Assembly (NCBI RefSeq): GCF_900108365.1 | Contig: NZ_FNWQ01000004.1 | Coordinates: forward strand, 248,001 to 312,000 | DNA from: Chryseobacterium culicis | GTDB lineage: Bacteria > Bacteroidota > Bacteroidia > Flavobacteriales > Weeksellaceae | Direction of reading: 5' to 3' | DNA: 64,000 bases | The notes under the pieces: generated by a model | Told to the model about the DNA's origin: nothing | What the model saw: the letters and a program-made list of their open reading frames with translations, nothing else | Databases searched by the model: none | Shown: one piece after another, positions 44,705-53,588 of the stretch | Layout: every line of letters starts with the position of its first letter | Numbering within the stretch: position 1 is the first letter of the stretch | Made by a program: the position numbers and the translations under genes

Positions 44705-44731
44705 CACAGATGACACCGATTTCACAGATGA
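44705..44731. repeat. Three 9-bp tandem repeats
   Basis: CACAGATGA-CACCGATTT-CACAGATGA, alone in the spacer after the DUF2461 gene. Confidence 0.5.
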
Positions 44732-44919
44732 TTGTTATTGAGGTCGAATTATACTTTATCGACTTTTTTAACAGAGAAACTTGTGGTAGTTGGGTATCTT
44801 TATAAAAAATTCAAAATATATTAAAATTCAATAGTTTACAAAAACAAATTTTAAAGATTTATTCTGAAAATCAAGGTATTATAATTAACATTTTTTAAGA
44901 GAAGTTTTACATTTTTCCT

Positions 44920-44927
44920 TATCTTTG
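44920..44927 (+). promoter_or_regulatory. -7 box of the FkbM gene
   Basis: TATCTTTG. Its final TTG is in frame with the gene but is promoter, not start. Confidence 0.55.
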
Positions 44928-44948
44928 CTGTTCGCCAAAAAGCTTACG

Positions 44949-45743
44949 ATGTCTTTATACCAAAAAATCGCAGAGAAACTACAATACATAACCCCGAATT
45001 TCTATAAAAAAAGATATTTTAAAAAGTTAAATAATCTTAATAAAAATAATTTTGCGGAACGTAATGTAGAGCCGGAACTGGTATGGATTAAAGAGTATCT
45101 TCCGAAAAACGCTGTAATACTGGACATTGGCGCGAATGTAGGAACTTTCCTATACCAGCTTGAAAATATACTTAACCATGAATATATTTATGGTTTTGAA
45201 CCTAACAAAAAGCTGTACAGACGATTAAAAAGATTATTTCCCGCTATGCGTATCTTTCCTCTGGCACTTTCTGACGAAAACAGGATTGCCGAGTTTAAAG
45301 TACCAATCATTAATGGAAAAACAATTGCTTCCCGCGGGACATTAAATACTTCCTACAAAGAAAAGGGAGAAGAGAAAAGCTATACAGAGAAAGTAAAGGT
45401 AATCAAGCTGGACGAATGGGCTGCACTGGAACATTTCAAGAGACTTGATTTCATCAAAATAGACGTGGAGGGAAATGAAATAAAAACCCTTTCCGGAGCC
45501 AGAGAAACCATTAGAAAGTTCAAGCCGACCCTAATGGTTGAGATGGAGCAAAGACACCACCAGACACCGATATGGAATGAGATCTCCGAAGTGATGAGCT
45601 GGGGATACAAAGCCCGATATCTGAACAGAAACAGCTTTACGCTGGAGAATCTTACAGAGGATATCATCACACAAAATACGAATGACGAAAAAAATAAAAC
45701 CCAGTACATCAACAACATTATTTTTATACCTAAAAACATTTAA
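44949..45743 (+). CDS. FkbM-family methyltransferase
   Basis: A SAM-dependent methyltransferase of about 264 residues. The SAM-binding motif is VILDIGANVGTFLYQ, followed by YGFEPNKKLY, LDFIKIDVEGNEI (post II) and PTLMVEMEQRHH. FkbM proteins O-methylate sugars or polyketides; beside a flippase and glycosyltransferases a sugar target is likely (inference). The start is ATG 44949 (MSLYQKI), just behind the -7 box. Confidence 0.88.
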   Translation: MSLYQKIAEKLQYITPNFYKKRYFKKLNNLNKNNFAERNVEPELVWIKEYLPKNAVILDIGANVGTFLYQLENILNHEYIYGFEPNKKLYRRLKRLFPAMRIFPLALSDENRIAEFKVPIINGKTIASRGTLNTSYKEKGEEKSYTEKVKVIKLDEWAALEHFKRLDFIKIDVEGNEIKTLSGARETIRKFKPTLMVEMEQRHHQTPIWNEISEVMSWGYKARYLNRNSFTLENLTEDIITQNTNDEKNKTQYINNIIFIPKNI

Positions 45744-45752
45744 AAACAACTT

Positions 45753-47231
45753 ATGAGTGTAGTAGCGAGACAAGGCTTCAAATATTCCATTATCGGTTAT
45801 ATTGGTTTTTTGCTGGGCACCGTTTCCGCAATATTTATATTTCCGAATGATTTTGAATTTTACGGAAAGCTTCGCTACAGTATGCAAACCGCTGAGATGC
45901 TCGTTCCTTTTGTTGTTTTTGGTATTTCTTATGCGAATGTAAAATTTTTTAATGCTTTGCAGAAAGAAGGAAAAAATCAGAATATGCTTTCACTATCTCT
46001 GGTGACGGTTCTGCTCAATTTTCTCATTTTTGTTACCGTATTTTTTATTCTCCCCTACTTTTACCCCAAATTTATCCATTCAGAAGCGTGGAAAATTAAG
46101 CAAATTATTCTGCCCTTAATTTTAATTTTATCGCTCTGCGCTATTTTCAATAAATACACGTCAAATTATAAAAGAATTGTTGTCTCTAATATCTTTGACA
46201 ATCTTTTCCCTAAAATAGCAAATCTGGGTGCTTTCTGTCTTTTCTTCTATTTTTCTCTGTCTCAAAATATTGCACTGGCTTTTTTCTTCGGAATATTTAC
46301 ACTCATGCTGTTCGGGTATATTTATTATACCAATAAGCTGGAAAAAATTAAGTTTGACATCAGCACAGACTATTTTAAGAAAAATCATTTTTGGAAGGAG
46401 TTCCTGAACTACAGTTTCTTCGGATTTCTGGGAACATTTGGAAACTATCTGGCGATCAACAGTTTTATGATTGGAGAATTTATGGGAATGGAAGAAAACG
46501 GGATCTATTCCGTTCTTTATGCGTTAATTTCCCTGATCTCTATACCTCAATTGGGACTATTCAATATTTCGGCTCCTATTATCAGTAAAAATCTGGCAGA
46601 CGGAGATATGGAAGAGCTGGACAGATTCCACAAGAAAACTTCTTTAACGCTGTATTTCCTTGGTGCTGTTCTGTTCTCCTGCATCATGGTTGGATTCCCG
46701 TATCTGACACAATTTATGCCGAAGAACGGAACCATGCTCAGGGAGTATGAGCCGGTAGTGTGGATCTGGGGCTCTGCGGTACTGATAGATCTGGCAACAG
46801 GATTTAACGGAAATATTATTTCGCTTTCTAAATATTACAGATTCAATATTCTTGTCATGCTTTTACTGGCGGGATTAACGATAGGACTGAACTATTATTT
46901 TATTAAAAACACACATCTGAAACTCATCGGAATTGCTTTATCTACCGCTATTTCACTTACAATTTATAATGTTGTGAAAATTGTTTTCAATTATATTGTA
47001 TTTAAGGTTTCACCGTTAACCATTGAAATGATTTTCGTTTCTATCATCTGTACGCTGGCGATTACAGTAGCAATTGTTCTCCCGAACTTCAGCAGCAATC
47101 TGCTGAACCTCGTTTACAAACCTGCAGTGGTTTTATTACTGATCTATATCGGTAATTATTTTACCAAGATCTTCCCGGTTGAAGACTATCTGAATATGAG
47201 ATTTATTAAGAGTGTATTTAAGATTAAATAA
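45753..47231 (+). CDS. Polysaccharide flippase (Wzx/MATE-like)
   Basis: A 492-residue membrane protein with about twelve to fourteen hydrophobic segments and the oligosaccharide flippase pattern (RQGFKYSIIGYIGFLLGT at the start, paired half repeats). It begins 9 bp after the FkbM gene and probably shares its transcript. It would move lipid-linked glycans across the inner membrane. No polymerase or ligase gene is in view. Confidence 0.85.
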   Translation: MSVVARQGFKYSIIGYIGFLLGTVSAIFIFPNDFEFYGKLRYSMQTAEMLVPFVVFGISYANVKFFNALQKEGKNQNMLSLSLVTVLLNFLIFVTVFFILPYFYPKFIHSEAWKIKQIILPLILILSLCAIFNKYTSNYKRIVVSNIFDNLFPKIANLGAFCLFFYFSLSQNIALAFFFGIFTLMLFGYIYYTNKLEKIKFDISTDYFKKNHFWKEFLNYSFFGFLGTFGNYLAINSFMIGEFMGMEENGIYSVLYALISLISIPQLGLFNISAPIISKNLADGDMEELDRFHKKTSLTLYFLGAVLFSCIMVGFPYLTQFMPKNGTMLREYEPVVWIWGSAVLIDLATGFNGNIISLSKYYRFNILVMLLLAGLTIGLNYYFIKNTHLKLIGIALSTAISLTIYNVVKIVFNYIVFKVSPLTIEMIFVSIICTLAITVAIVLPNFSSNLLNLVYKPAVVLLLIYIGNYFTKIFPVEDYLNMRFIKSVFKIK

Positions 47232-47271
47232 TACTTTTAAGAGAAAAAAGCACCATTATAAAAGAGTTTAT

Positions 47272-48312
47272 CTACAGTAATCCCCTTAGAAATTGTTCCA
47301 GCTTTTTCTGAACATCTCTCCTGCCGTATGTTTTATGAAAGTCAAAAGGAGTGTTAGAAATGGTTTCTAACTGTTCAAAAGCATTTTCTTTTTCAGGAAT
47401 AATAAAAGCCAGTCTGGAAGGATAATTTCCAGGAAAGACAGCCATTTTGCCATAGGCAATAGCATCGCCAAGATTACCTGTCATTTTAGTCCGTCCATAG
47501 ATTTCCTCCATGCTGAAAAACTCTGTACTCTGCTGTATCGGGCACCATAAAACATCTGCTTTCCGCATCCACTGTTCAAAATCTTCTGAAGAAACTCTTT
47601 CTGAAAAATAAGTGATTTTTATGTTTTCCGGGATTTTTTCAGACAGAGATTTGAGTTGTTTTAACTCACTGCCGCCTGCTTTTCCAAGAAATACAAACCT
47701 GCAGCGTTTATGGGTACTGAGCCTCTGAATGGTTTTGAAAATATAAGCATAATCTCTCCTTTTCTGCGAAACACCACCAGGAATCACCACTACAAAATCA
47801 TCATTTTGGGTTTTGGCAAAATCCCTCGTATAAAACAATGGCAGAAACTGGTATTTTTCTGAAATCAGAGCCTCATCCAGTACGAAAAGAGCTCTGGAGG
47901 TATGATAAACCCTGGTTTTATAAAACAATCCTTCTTTCAGCCACAATTTCAATCTGAAAATAATATCTCCTTTGAAAACACTTTTCATCAGATCCAGTTT
48001 TGAGGCTTTGATAAAATTAAGATTATGGGCAATAACCGCTGTACTGTACTTTTTCGTAACTGCCAGAAATGTATTAAAATAACGGTGCACAGTCCCTATG
48101 ATCACCAGATCATATCCTTTCCCTTTCAGCTGGTCCAAAATCATAGAGCTATCTGATAAGAATACGGCTTCATCCCCATGAATCACATGATCTTTAATTC
48201 TTTTTGAAAAATAATAGTCTACCGAAAAATCCAGAGACCCTTTCATAATATCCATGAAAGCCTGAGCAATTTCTGCATGGGTATCAATTTCTATGTATGC
48301 TATTTTTTTCAC
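47272..48312 (-). CDS. Glycosyltransferase-like protein (GT-B type)
   Basis: A 346-residue protein starting with GTG. The C-terminal half contains a GT-B style donor region: VVVIPGGVSQKRRDY, RFVFLGKAGGSE, ADVLWCPIQ and KMTGNLGDAIAYGKMAVFPG. No membrane segments. The acceptor and donor are unknown. It converges on the flippase gene and is separated from the GT2 gene by about 150 bp. Confidence 0.7.
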   Translation of the reverse strand: MKKIAYIEIDTHAEIAQAFMDIMKGSLDFSVDYYFSKRIKDHVIHGDEAVFLSDSSMILDQLKGKGYDLVIIGTVHRYFNTFLAVTKKYSTAVIAHNLNFIKASKLDLMKSVFKGDIIFRLKLWLKEGLFYKTRVYHTSRALFVLDEALISEKYQFLPLFYTRDFAKTQNDDFVVVIPGGVSQKRRDYAYIFKTIQRLSTHKRCRFVFLGKAGGSELKQLKSLSEKIPENIKITYFSERVSSEDFEQWMRKADVLWCPIQQSTEFFSMEEIYGRTKMTGNLGDAIAYGKMAVFPGNYPSRLAFIIPEKENAFEQLETISNTPFDFHKTYGRRDVQKKLEQFLRGLL

Positions 48313-48466
48313 GTGCTTTGAGGAGTTATATCTTAAGTTCCGGCTACAGCCAATGGTTTTTATTTTTTGATTAGAGACGGGCTAAAGCTTATCCCCTATC
48401 GCTTTTCTGATAATAATTGATAAAGCTTTCTATCATTTTACCTTTTCGTAATTTCGTTTTTTGCTT

Positions 48467-49321
48467 CTATATCTTCAGCCATTTCTTTTTCAACATTCGC
48501 CAACGCTGCTCATTAACGGTTTTTTGTTCTTCTCTGGTTATTTTAAGTTCTAATTTCTTGGATCTGCAGTTTTCATAGGATTTAACAATATCAAAGAAAA
48601 ATGTGGCAGACCTGCTTTTCGCCGCTTCTTTTGAAGAGGCTATATAAGCCAGAAACCTGTTCAGTCCTAAGAAATAAAAATATCTTCCGTAATACGCTGC
48701 GGGACGTATCGTGTAGTCGGCTCCTTTCACTTTAATCAGTTTCACGTGAAGCTCCGGAAGAACGACTTCCTTCCATCCCAGATTTTCCAGCAATATGGAA
48801 TCAATATTATCCCATCCCAAAGTTTCTCTTAAACCTCCAATCTGAATAAAGCATTCTTTCCGATAGGCTTTCATAGGCCCCCTTACATGATGTTTATTGG
48901 AGTTTCCTTCATAGACCCAGTTTCCGTTTTTTTCAATGTACAGAAGCCCTCCCACGAGTCCAAAATCAGGATGAGAAGAAAAGGCTGTTTCTACAGCTGT
49001 CAGATAGTTTTCCGGAAGGATAATATCGGCATCAAACTTACAGATGATATCAAATTCATCTATGGATTGGGTTTGTAATCCATTTTTAAAAGCATGTACC
49101 ACTTTGGAACCGGGCTGATGTTCGGATTTCTGAAGGCTGACTGTTTCGAAACGGGAATCCGTTTCTGTATAGTTCCTGATCACCTCAGCGGTTCTGTCTG
49201 TAGAACCGTCATTCACCACCACCACTTTAAAATCTCTGCTGTTTTGCTGCTGCAGAGAATCAAGAGTAAAGGGGAGGTTGTCTTCTTCGTTATGGGCAGG
49301 AATTATGATTAAAAACCTCAC
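48467..49321 (-). CDS. Family 2 glycosyltransferase
   Basis: A GT-A fold transferase of 284 residues: LIIIPAHNEEDNL, VVVVNDGSTDRT, and the metal-binding CKFDADIILPENYL. RETLGWDNIDSILLENLGW supplies the acceptor-side acidic block. A parS-like sequence lies inside it (48738-48753). Product unknown. Confidence 0.88.
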   Translation of the reverse strand: MRFLIIIPAHNEEDNLPFTLDSLQQQNSRDFKVVVVNDGSTDRTAEVIRNYTETDSRFETVSLQKSEHQPGSKVVHAFKNGLQTQSIDEFDIICKFDADIILPENYLTAVETAFSSHPDFGLVGGLLYIEKNGNWVYEGNSNKHHVRGPMKAYRKECFIQIGGLRETLGWDNIDSILLENLGWKEVVLPELHVKLIKVKGADYTIRPAAYYGRYFYFLGLNRFLAYIASSKEAAKSRSATFFFDIVKSYENCRSKKLELKITREEQKTVNEQRWRMLKKKWLKI

Positions 49322-49333
49322 GAATTATAAGTG

Positions 49334-49402
49334 CTTAATGATGAGTGATCAGTGATAAGAAATTTTTAGGGGATCAATTATCACTGATCATTCATCGTTT
49401 AT
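49334..49402. repeat. 7-base-period inverted repeat, aspA-GT2 spacer
   Basis: The left arm CTTAATG-ATGAGTG-ATCAGTG-ATAAGAA and the right arm (minus strand) ATAAACG-ATGAATG-ATCAGTG-ATAATTG form arms of about 25 bases separated by about 18. It lies between two minus-strand genes, just after the GT2 start and before the aspA stop in plus-strand order. Confidence 0.65.
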
Positions 49403-49407
49403 AGAAT

Positions 49408-50808
49408 TTATTTGTTATGCGGTTTCAGCATGTTTTTCGGATCAAGGATTTCATCCAGTTTTTCCTGAGAAAGAATTCCTTTTTCCAAAACAAGGTTATA
49501 AACGCTTTTTCCGGTTTCCAATGCTTCTTTAGCAATCTGAGTAGACTGTTTGTACCCGATGTAAGGATTCAGCGCTGTTACAATACCGATGCTGTGCTTT
49601 ACCATATTCAGGCAGATTTCTTTATTGGCCGTAATTCCTACCACACATTTTTCACGAAGTGTATCTAAAGCGTTGCAAAGGAAGTTGATATTTTCCATGA
49701 TGGCATGAGAAAGTACCGGCTCCATTACATTCAGCTGCAACTGTCCTGCCTCTGCGGCAAAAGTTACCGTAAGATCATTTCCAAATACTTTGAAACAAAC
49801 CTGATTTACCACTTCCGGAATCACCGGATTTACTTTGCCCGGCATAATTGAAGATCCCGGCTGCATTGGTGGAAGATTGATTTCAAAAAGACCTGCTCTC
49901 GGACCTGAGGAAAGTAATCTTAAGTCATTACAGATTTTAGATAGTTTTACTGCAAGACGTTTTGTAGCTGAAGAATAAATAACGTAAGATCCGGTATCCG
50001 GTGTGGCTTCCACCAGGTCCGGAGCTGAAACAATGGGGAATCCTGTAATCTGAGCCAAGTTCTTGGCACAAAGAGCGGCATATCCTACAGGAGCGTTTAA
50101 TCCGGTTCCGATAGCAGTTGCCCCCATATTCACTTCTACAAAAAGGCTGGCATTGTTATTCAGTTTGGAGATATCCTCCTCCAGGGTAGCGGCATAGGCC
50201 TCAAATTCCTGTCCCAAAGTCATTGGAACCGCATCCTGAAGCTGCGTACGTCCCATTTTGATCACATCATGAAACTCCTGTCCTTTCGCACGGAAAGCCG
50301 TGATAATTCTCTCCAGTTTTTCTACCAGCCCGATATTCATCTGAAGCAGTCCCATTTTGATGGCTGTAGGATAAGCGTCATTGGTAGACTGTGAGAGGTT
50401 GATATGATCATTCGGTGAACAGAATTCATATTCTCCTTTATTTTTCCCCAGTTTTTCCAGCACAATATTGGCGATCACTTCATTCGCATTCATGTTAATG
50501 GAAGTTCCTGCTCCTCCCTGAATCATGTCTACCGGAAACTGGTCATGATATTTCCCTTCTACAATTTCATCACACGCTTCTGCAATTTTAAAATACAGGT
50601 TTTCGTCTAGAAGTCCTAATTCATAATTGGTTTTAGCCGCTGCTTTTTTTACAAATGCCAATCCTCTTATGAAATCCGGATATGAAGACAAAAGCTGTCC
50701 TGAAATTTTGAAATTGTTGATAGCTCTTTGTGTCTGAACCCCATAATAAGCATCTACAGGCACATTCAGTTCGCCTAATAGATCACTTTCTTTTCTGAAA
50801 TTTTCCAT
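49408..50808 (-). CDS. aspA: Aspartate ammonia-lyase
   Basis: Converts L-aspartate to fumarate and ammonia. 466 residues with the fumarase/aspartase signature GSSIMPGKVNPVIPE, GRTQLQDAVPMTLGQ and STNDAYPTA. The aspartase identity rests on overall resemblance; fumarase C is the alternative. It is monocistronic, with a TATCTTTA box near 50837 on the minus strand. Confidence 0.9.
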   Translation of the reverse strand: MENFRKESDLLGELNVPVDAYYGVQTQRAINNFKISGQLLSSYPDFIRGLAFVKKAAAKTNYELGLLDENLYFKIAEACDEIVEGKYHDQFPVDMIQGGAGTSINMNANEVIANIVLEKLGKNKGEYEFCSPNDHINLSQSTNDAYPTAIKMGLLQMNIGLVEKLERIITAFRAKGQEFHDVIKMGRTQLQDAVPMTLGQEFEAYAATLEEDISKLNNNASLFVEVNMGATAIGTGLNAPVGYAALCAKNLAQITGFPIVSAPDLVEATPDTGSYVIYSSATKRLAVKLSKICNDLRLLSSGPRAGLFEINLPPMQPGSSIMPGKVNPVIPEVVNQVCFKVFGNDLTVTFAAEAGQLQLNVMEPVLSHAIMENINFLCNALDTLREKCVVGITANKEICLNMVKHSIGIVTALNPYIGYKQSTQIAKEALETGKSVYNLVLEKGILSQEKLDEILDPKNMLKPHNK

Positions 50809-50845
50809 TACAGATATTTTACTGTTTTTGATCGTTTAAAGATAG

Positions 50846-50868
50846 CAAAAACGCATCTAACCGATGCG
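50846..50868 (-). terminator. Terminator of the amidase gene
   Basis: CGCATC / GATGCG stem with TAACC loop and T5 on the minus strand. Confidence 0.75.
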
Positions 50869-50880
50869 CTTTAATTTGAA

Positions 50881-51906
50881 TTATTTTGCTGGATATTTTT
50901 GATTTAAAGCCTGCAGTATTGCCCATGTTTCACCATCCATGATCCCGTCATAATTCTGTGGACGGAAATGGTATTGGAAGGCTTCAATGGTTTTCTTGGT
51001 AGCATCATCCCATTTCCCGCTCAGATCCATTCCATACCCAAATTTCTGCAATGCCGTCTGTATAAGAAAGATAAAGCCGGCATCATTATATCTTGCCGTA
51101 ATATCTGCCTGCGCTGCTTCAAGATAAGTCTGCTTCGCTGCTTCATCATACCACATTCCTACCTGATATTCATCATAAAGCTTTTTCCAAGGAAACATAG
51201 GTCCCGGATCCTGCTTTCTTGTAGGCGCAATATCTGAATGAGCCAATACATTGGTAGGCTGTATCTGATATCTTGTTACGATATCTTTCACAAGGGCCGC
51301 TACTTTTTTCACCTGCTCATCACTAAAAGGAGCAAATGTTCTTTTACCGGCAGCATCTGTGGTATACCCCATATTGACAATTTCAATCCCTATAGAAGTA
51401 TCGTTAAGATTTTTATCGTTTCTCCAGGCACTTACTCCTGCGTGGTAAGCACGCTTGTTTTCATCTACCAGTTGATAAATCTCATTATCTCCTGTATTAT
51501 TTACCAGATAATGGGCACTCACCGCCTGTTGGGTAAGAACAGTAACCGACTTATCGTCCGGAAGCGCTGTATAATGTAATATTAAGTAACGTTGTCTGAA
51601 ATTCTGTGCGACTGCCGGGAAATAAGTTTTTACCACTTTATATCCCATTGGTTTTGCTGTTACTATAGAACCATAACTTGCCGTATTATCATTTTTTGTG
51701 GCATCTGCTATATTAGTCGTAAAAAAGTCTACTCCGTGATCAGATACTACTTTGGGTTTTTGAACCACCGGAGGTGTTGGCTTAACGGTCGGTTTGGCCT
51801 GTGTTACCGGGGTTTTTGGTTTGTAAGTATTTTTTTTTACATTTTGTTGGGAAGTACAGGAAAAAACGAATGTGCTTAATCCGATGATATATAATGTCTT
51901 ACGCAT
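50881..51906 (-). CDS. N-acetylmuramoyl-L-alanine amidase lipoprotein (AmiD-like)
   Basis: It cleaves the amide between muramic acid and peptide stems. The lipobox is FVFSC near residue 17, followed by a Pro/Lys-rich linker, then an Amidase_2 domain with Zn ligands in LILHYTALPDD, AYHAGVSAW and NVLAHSDIAPTRKQDPGP. A C-terminal peptidoglycan-binding module (ALQKFGYGMDLSGKWDD, TKKTIEAFQYHF) ends it. I start at ATG 51906 (MRKTLYIIG); 37 upstream codons in frame run across the -7 box at 51936. Confidence 0.9.
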   Translation of the reverse strand: MRKTLYIIGLSTFVFSCTSQQNVKKNTYKPKTPVTQAKPTVKPTPPVVQKPKVVSDHGVDFFTTNIADATKNDNTASYGSIVTAKPMGYKVVKTYFPAVAQNFRQRYLILHYTALPDDKSVTVLTQQAVSAHYLVNNTGDNEIYQLVDENKRAYHAGVSAWRNDKNLNDTSIGIEIVNMGYTTDAAGKRTFAPFSDEQVKKVAALVKDIVTRYQIQPTNVLAHSDIAPTRKQDPGPMFPWKKLYDEYQVGMWYDEAAKQTYLEAAQADITARYNDAGFIFLIQTALQKFGYGMDLSGKWDDATKKTIEAFQYHFRPQNYDGIMDGETWAILQALNQKYPAK

Positions 51907-51935
51907 CAGTTTGGTTTTTGGATGATTTATTACCT

Positions 51936-51943
51936 CAAAAATA
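51936..51943 (-). promoter_or_regulatory. -7 box of the amidase gene
   Basis: TATTTTTG on the minus strand, 30 bp upstream of the chosen start. Confidence 0.5.
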
Positions 51944-51966
51944 CACAAAATTTTCTTGAATTTTAT

Positions 51967-51997
51967 TTGGTAAATAAAGAAATCTGTTCTATATTTG
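51967..51997 (+). promoter_or_regulatory. Promoter of the Ser-Pro-Arg tRNA operon
   Basis: TTG (51967-51969), a 20-base spacer and TATATTTG (51990-51997), 44 bp before the first tRNA. Confidence 0.65.
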
Positions 51998-52041
51998 CAC
52001 TCGCAATAACGGAACAACGATCATTAAAAAATAAACAAAAA

Positions 52042-52126
52042 GGAGGGTTGCCGGAGTGGTTAACGGAGCAGTTTGCTAAACTGTCGACGCGAAAGTGTCG
52101 CAAGGGTTCGAATCCCTTACCCTCCG
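52042..52126 (+). tRNA. tRNA-Ser (GCT)
   Basis: An 85-nt class II tRNA. Acceptor GGAGGGT/ACCCTCC, anticodon loop with GCT, long variable arm, T-loop TTCGAAT. CCA not encoded. Confidence 0.95.
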
Positions 52127-52141
52127 CTCTTCTTATATATT

Positions 52142-52216
52142 CGGGGCGTAGCGTAGTCCGGTCATCGCGCCTGGTTTGGGACCAGGAGGTCGCAGGTTCG
52201 AATCCTGCCGCCCCGA
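52142..52216 (+). tRNA. tRNA-Pro (TGG)
   Basis: Acceptor CGGGGCG/CGCCCCG, anticodon stem CCTGG/CCAGG with loop TTTGGGA, discriminator A. Confidence 0.95.
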
Positions 52217-52249
52217 CTGTTTTCAGTAGTTTTCTCAAAACTACCCAAT

Positions 52250-52323
52250 GGGTGCGTAGCTCAGCTGGATAGAGCATCTGCCTTCTAAGCAGACGGTCAA
52301 AGGTTCGAATCCTTTCGCGCTCA
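52250..52323 (+). tRNA. tRNA-Arg (TCT)
   Basis: Anticodon stem TCTGC/GCAGA with loop CTTCTAA. The acceptor GGGTGCG/CGCGCTC contains two G-T pairs. Confidence 0.93.
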
Positions 52324-52324
52324 C

Positions 52325-52360
52325 AAAAAGACTTACTAGAAATAGTAAGTCTTTTTGTTT
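52325..52360 (+). terminator. Terminator of the tRNA operon
   Basis: A 14-bp perfect stem (AAAAAGACTTACTA / TAGTAAGTCTTTTT) with GAAA loop and T-rich tail. Confidence 0.9.
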
Positions 52361-52455
52361 TTACATAGTATTCAAACTTTATATTACAGACAATAGGAAA
52401 TCCGGTTCCACTCCGGTCAGCAACGGGTATGATCTATTTATATTTATAAAAATAT

Positions 52456-52485
52456 TTGCCATACAATCAAATTGTCATAATTTTG
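52456..52485 (+). promoter_or_regulatory. Promoter of the e(P4) gene
   Basis: TTG (52456-52458), a 19-base spacer and TAATTTTG (52478-52485): an exact consensus 20 bp before the ATG. Confidence 0.72.
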
Positions 52486-52504
52486 TTCTTCCTATTCAAA
52501 TTCA

Positions 52505-53329
52505 ATGAAAAATTTTAATCTCATTATTGCAGGCTGCCTCCTTGCTTCTGTTATATCATGTACAACGGCGGCTCCGGTTTCAAAAGCTACCACCAAAGAA
52601 ACACCTTATCAGAACCTTGGACGTGACGGAAAAATATATGCTGCTTTTTATCAGCAAAGGGCGGCAGAGTATGAAGCATTATGCCTTCAGGCTTATAATA
52701 TTGCAATACTTCGTCTGGACCAGGCTTTAGCGCAGCAATCCGACAAACCTTTAGCCATTGTTTCTGACATTGATGAAACTTTTCTGGATAATTCCTACTA
52801 TGCTGTTGAGCGCTCAAAGATGGGGAAAAATTACGATCAGAAAACATGGGAAGAATGGACGGCAAAAGGAATTGCCACTCCGCTTACGGGCTCTCAAAAA
52901 TTCTACCAGTATGCAGCCAGCAAAGGAGTTCAGGTTTTTTATGTGACCAACCGATTGGAGCAGGAGCGAGAAGGAACTGTAAAAAATTTAAAGAAATACA
53001 ATTTTCCGATTCAAAGCGATAATCACCTTATTTTAAGATCAAAAGAAAGCAGTAAGGAAACCCGGAGAAAAAATATTGCTAAAAATTACAATATCGTTTT
53101 GCTCCTGGGTGATAATCTGGCCGATTTCTCAGATCTGTTTGATAAGAAATCCGAGACAGAAAGATCTTCAGCGGTGAAGAATGCTGCGGATGATTTTGGC
53201 AAAAAATTCATTATTATTCCCAATGTAGGATACGGAGACTGGGAATCCTCATTCTATAACTACAAATACGATTACACCGATCAGCAGAAAAACTCAATGA
53301 TGTATGATGCTGTAAAATCTAATCCATAA
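52505..53329 (+). CDS. Lipoprotein e(P4)-type acid phosphatase / 5'-nucleotidase
   Basis: A 274-residue HAD-superfamily class C phosphatase. Lipobox ASVISC (Cys19), DDDD-type motif VSDIDETFLDNSYY, motif II FYVTNR and LLGDNLADFSD near residue 200. In Haemophilus the homologue dephosphorylates NMN and other 5'-nucleotides at the outer membrane for NAD salvage; the same role here is inference. Monocistronic with an exact promoter and a terminator. Confidence 0.92.
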   Translation: MKNFNLIIAGCLLASVISCTTAAPVSKATTKETPYQNLGRDGKIYAAFYQQRAAEYEALCLQAYNIAILRLDQALAQQSDKPLAIVSDIDETFLDNSYYAVERSKMGKNYDQKTWEEWTAKGIATPLTGSQKFYQYAASKGVQVFYVTNRLEQEREGTVKNLKKYNFPIQSDNHLILRSKESSKETRRKNIAKNYNIVLLLGDNLADFSDLFDKKSETERSSAVKNAADDFGKKFIIIPNVGYGDWESSFYNYKYDYTDQQKNSMMYDAVKSNP

Positions 53330-53340
53330 AATATTTCAGT

Positions 53341-53371
53341 AAAAATCCCGCCATGCTTTTGCGGGATTTTT
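53341..53371 (+). terminator. Terminator of the e(P4) gene
   Basis: AAAAATCCCGC / GCGGGATTTTT stem, 9-base loop and T5. Confidence 0.88.
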
Positions 53372-53558
53372 ATTTTGATAAAGATTCTCCCAGGTATTAA
53401 AAAAATTACTCCTTTTAAATGATTATTTTACATGATTTTATTTTATACTTCAACAATATCGATTAAATTAACCATTGATATTGAGTAATATTCTGAATTT
53501 TGAATAAAGCGATTATGATCTCCGTAACGAGTACCATTCTTTGAAGAGAAACATTCAG

Positions 53559-53566
53559 TATATTTG
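53559..53566 (+). promoter_or_regulatory. -7 box of the molybdenum cofactor operon
   Basis: TATATTTG, 22 bp upstream of the moaA ATG chosen at 53589. Confidence 0.5.
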
Positions 53567-53588
53567 TATAAGACTCATCGTATTTAAA

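Noticed and set aside
48305..48320. Second CACGTG sequence as a parS site
   Set aside because: Only the left half resembles parS (about 10 of 16), and it coincides with the GTG start of the GT-B gene.
52391..52430. Sequence recalling the cobalamin riboswitch core (AATAGGAAATCCGG, then ACTCCGG)
   Set aside because: The conserved B12-box and downstream helices are missing, and the following gene (e(P4) phosphatase) has its own exact promoter after this segment.
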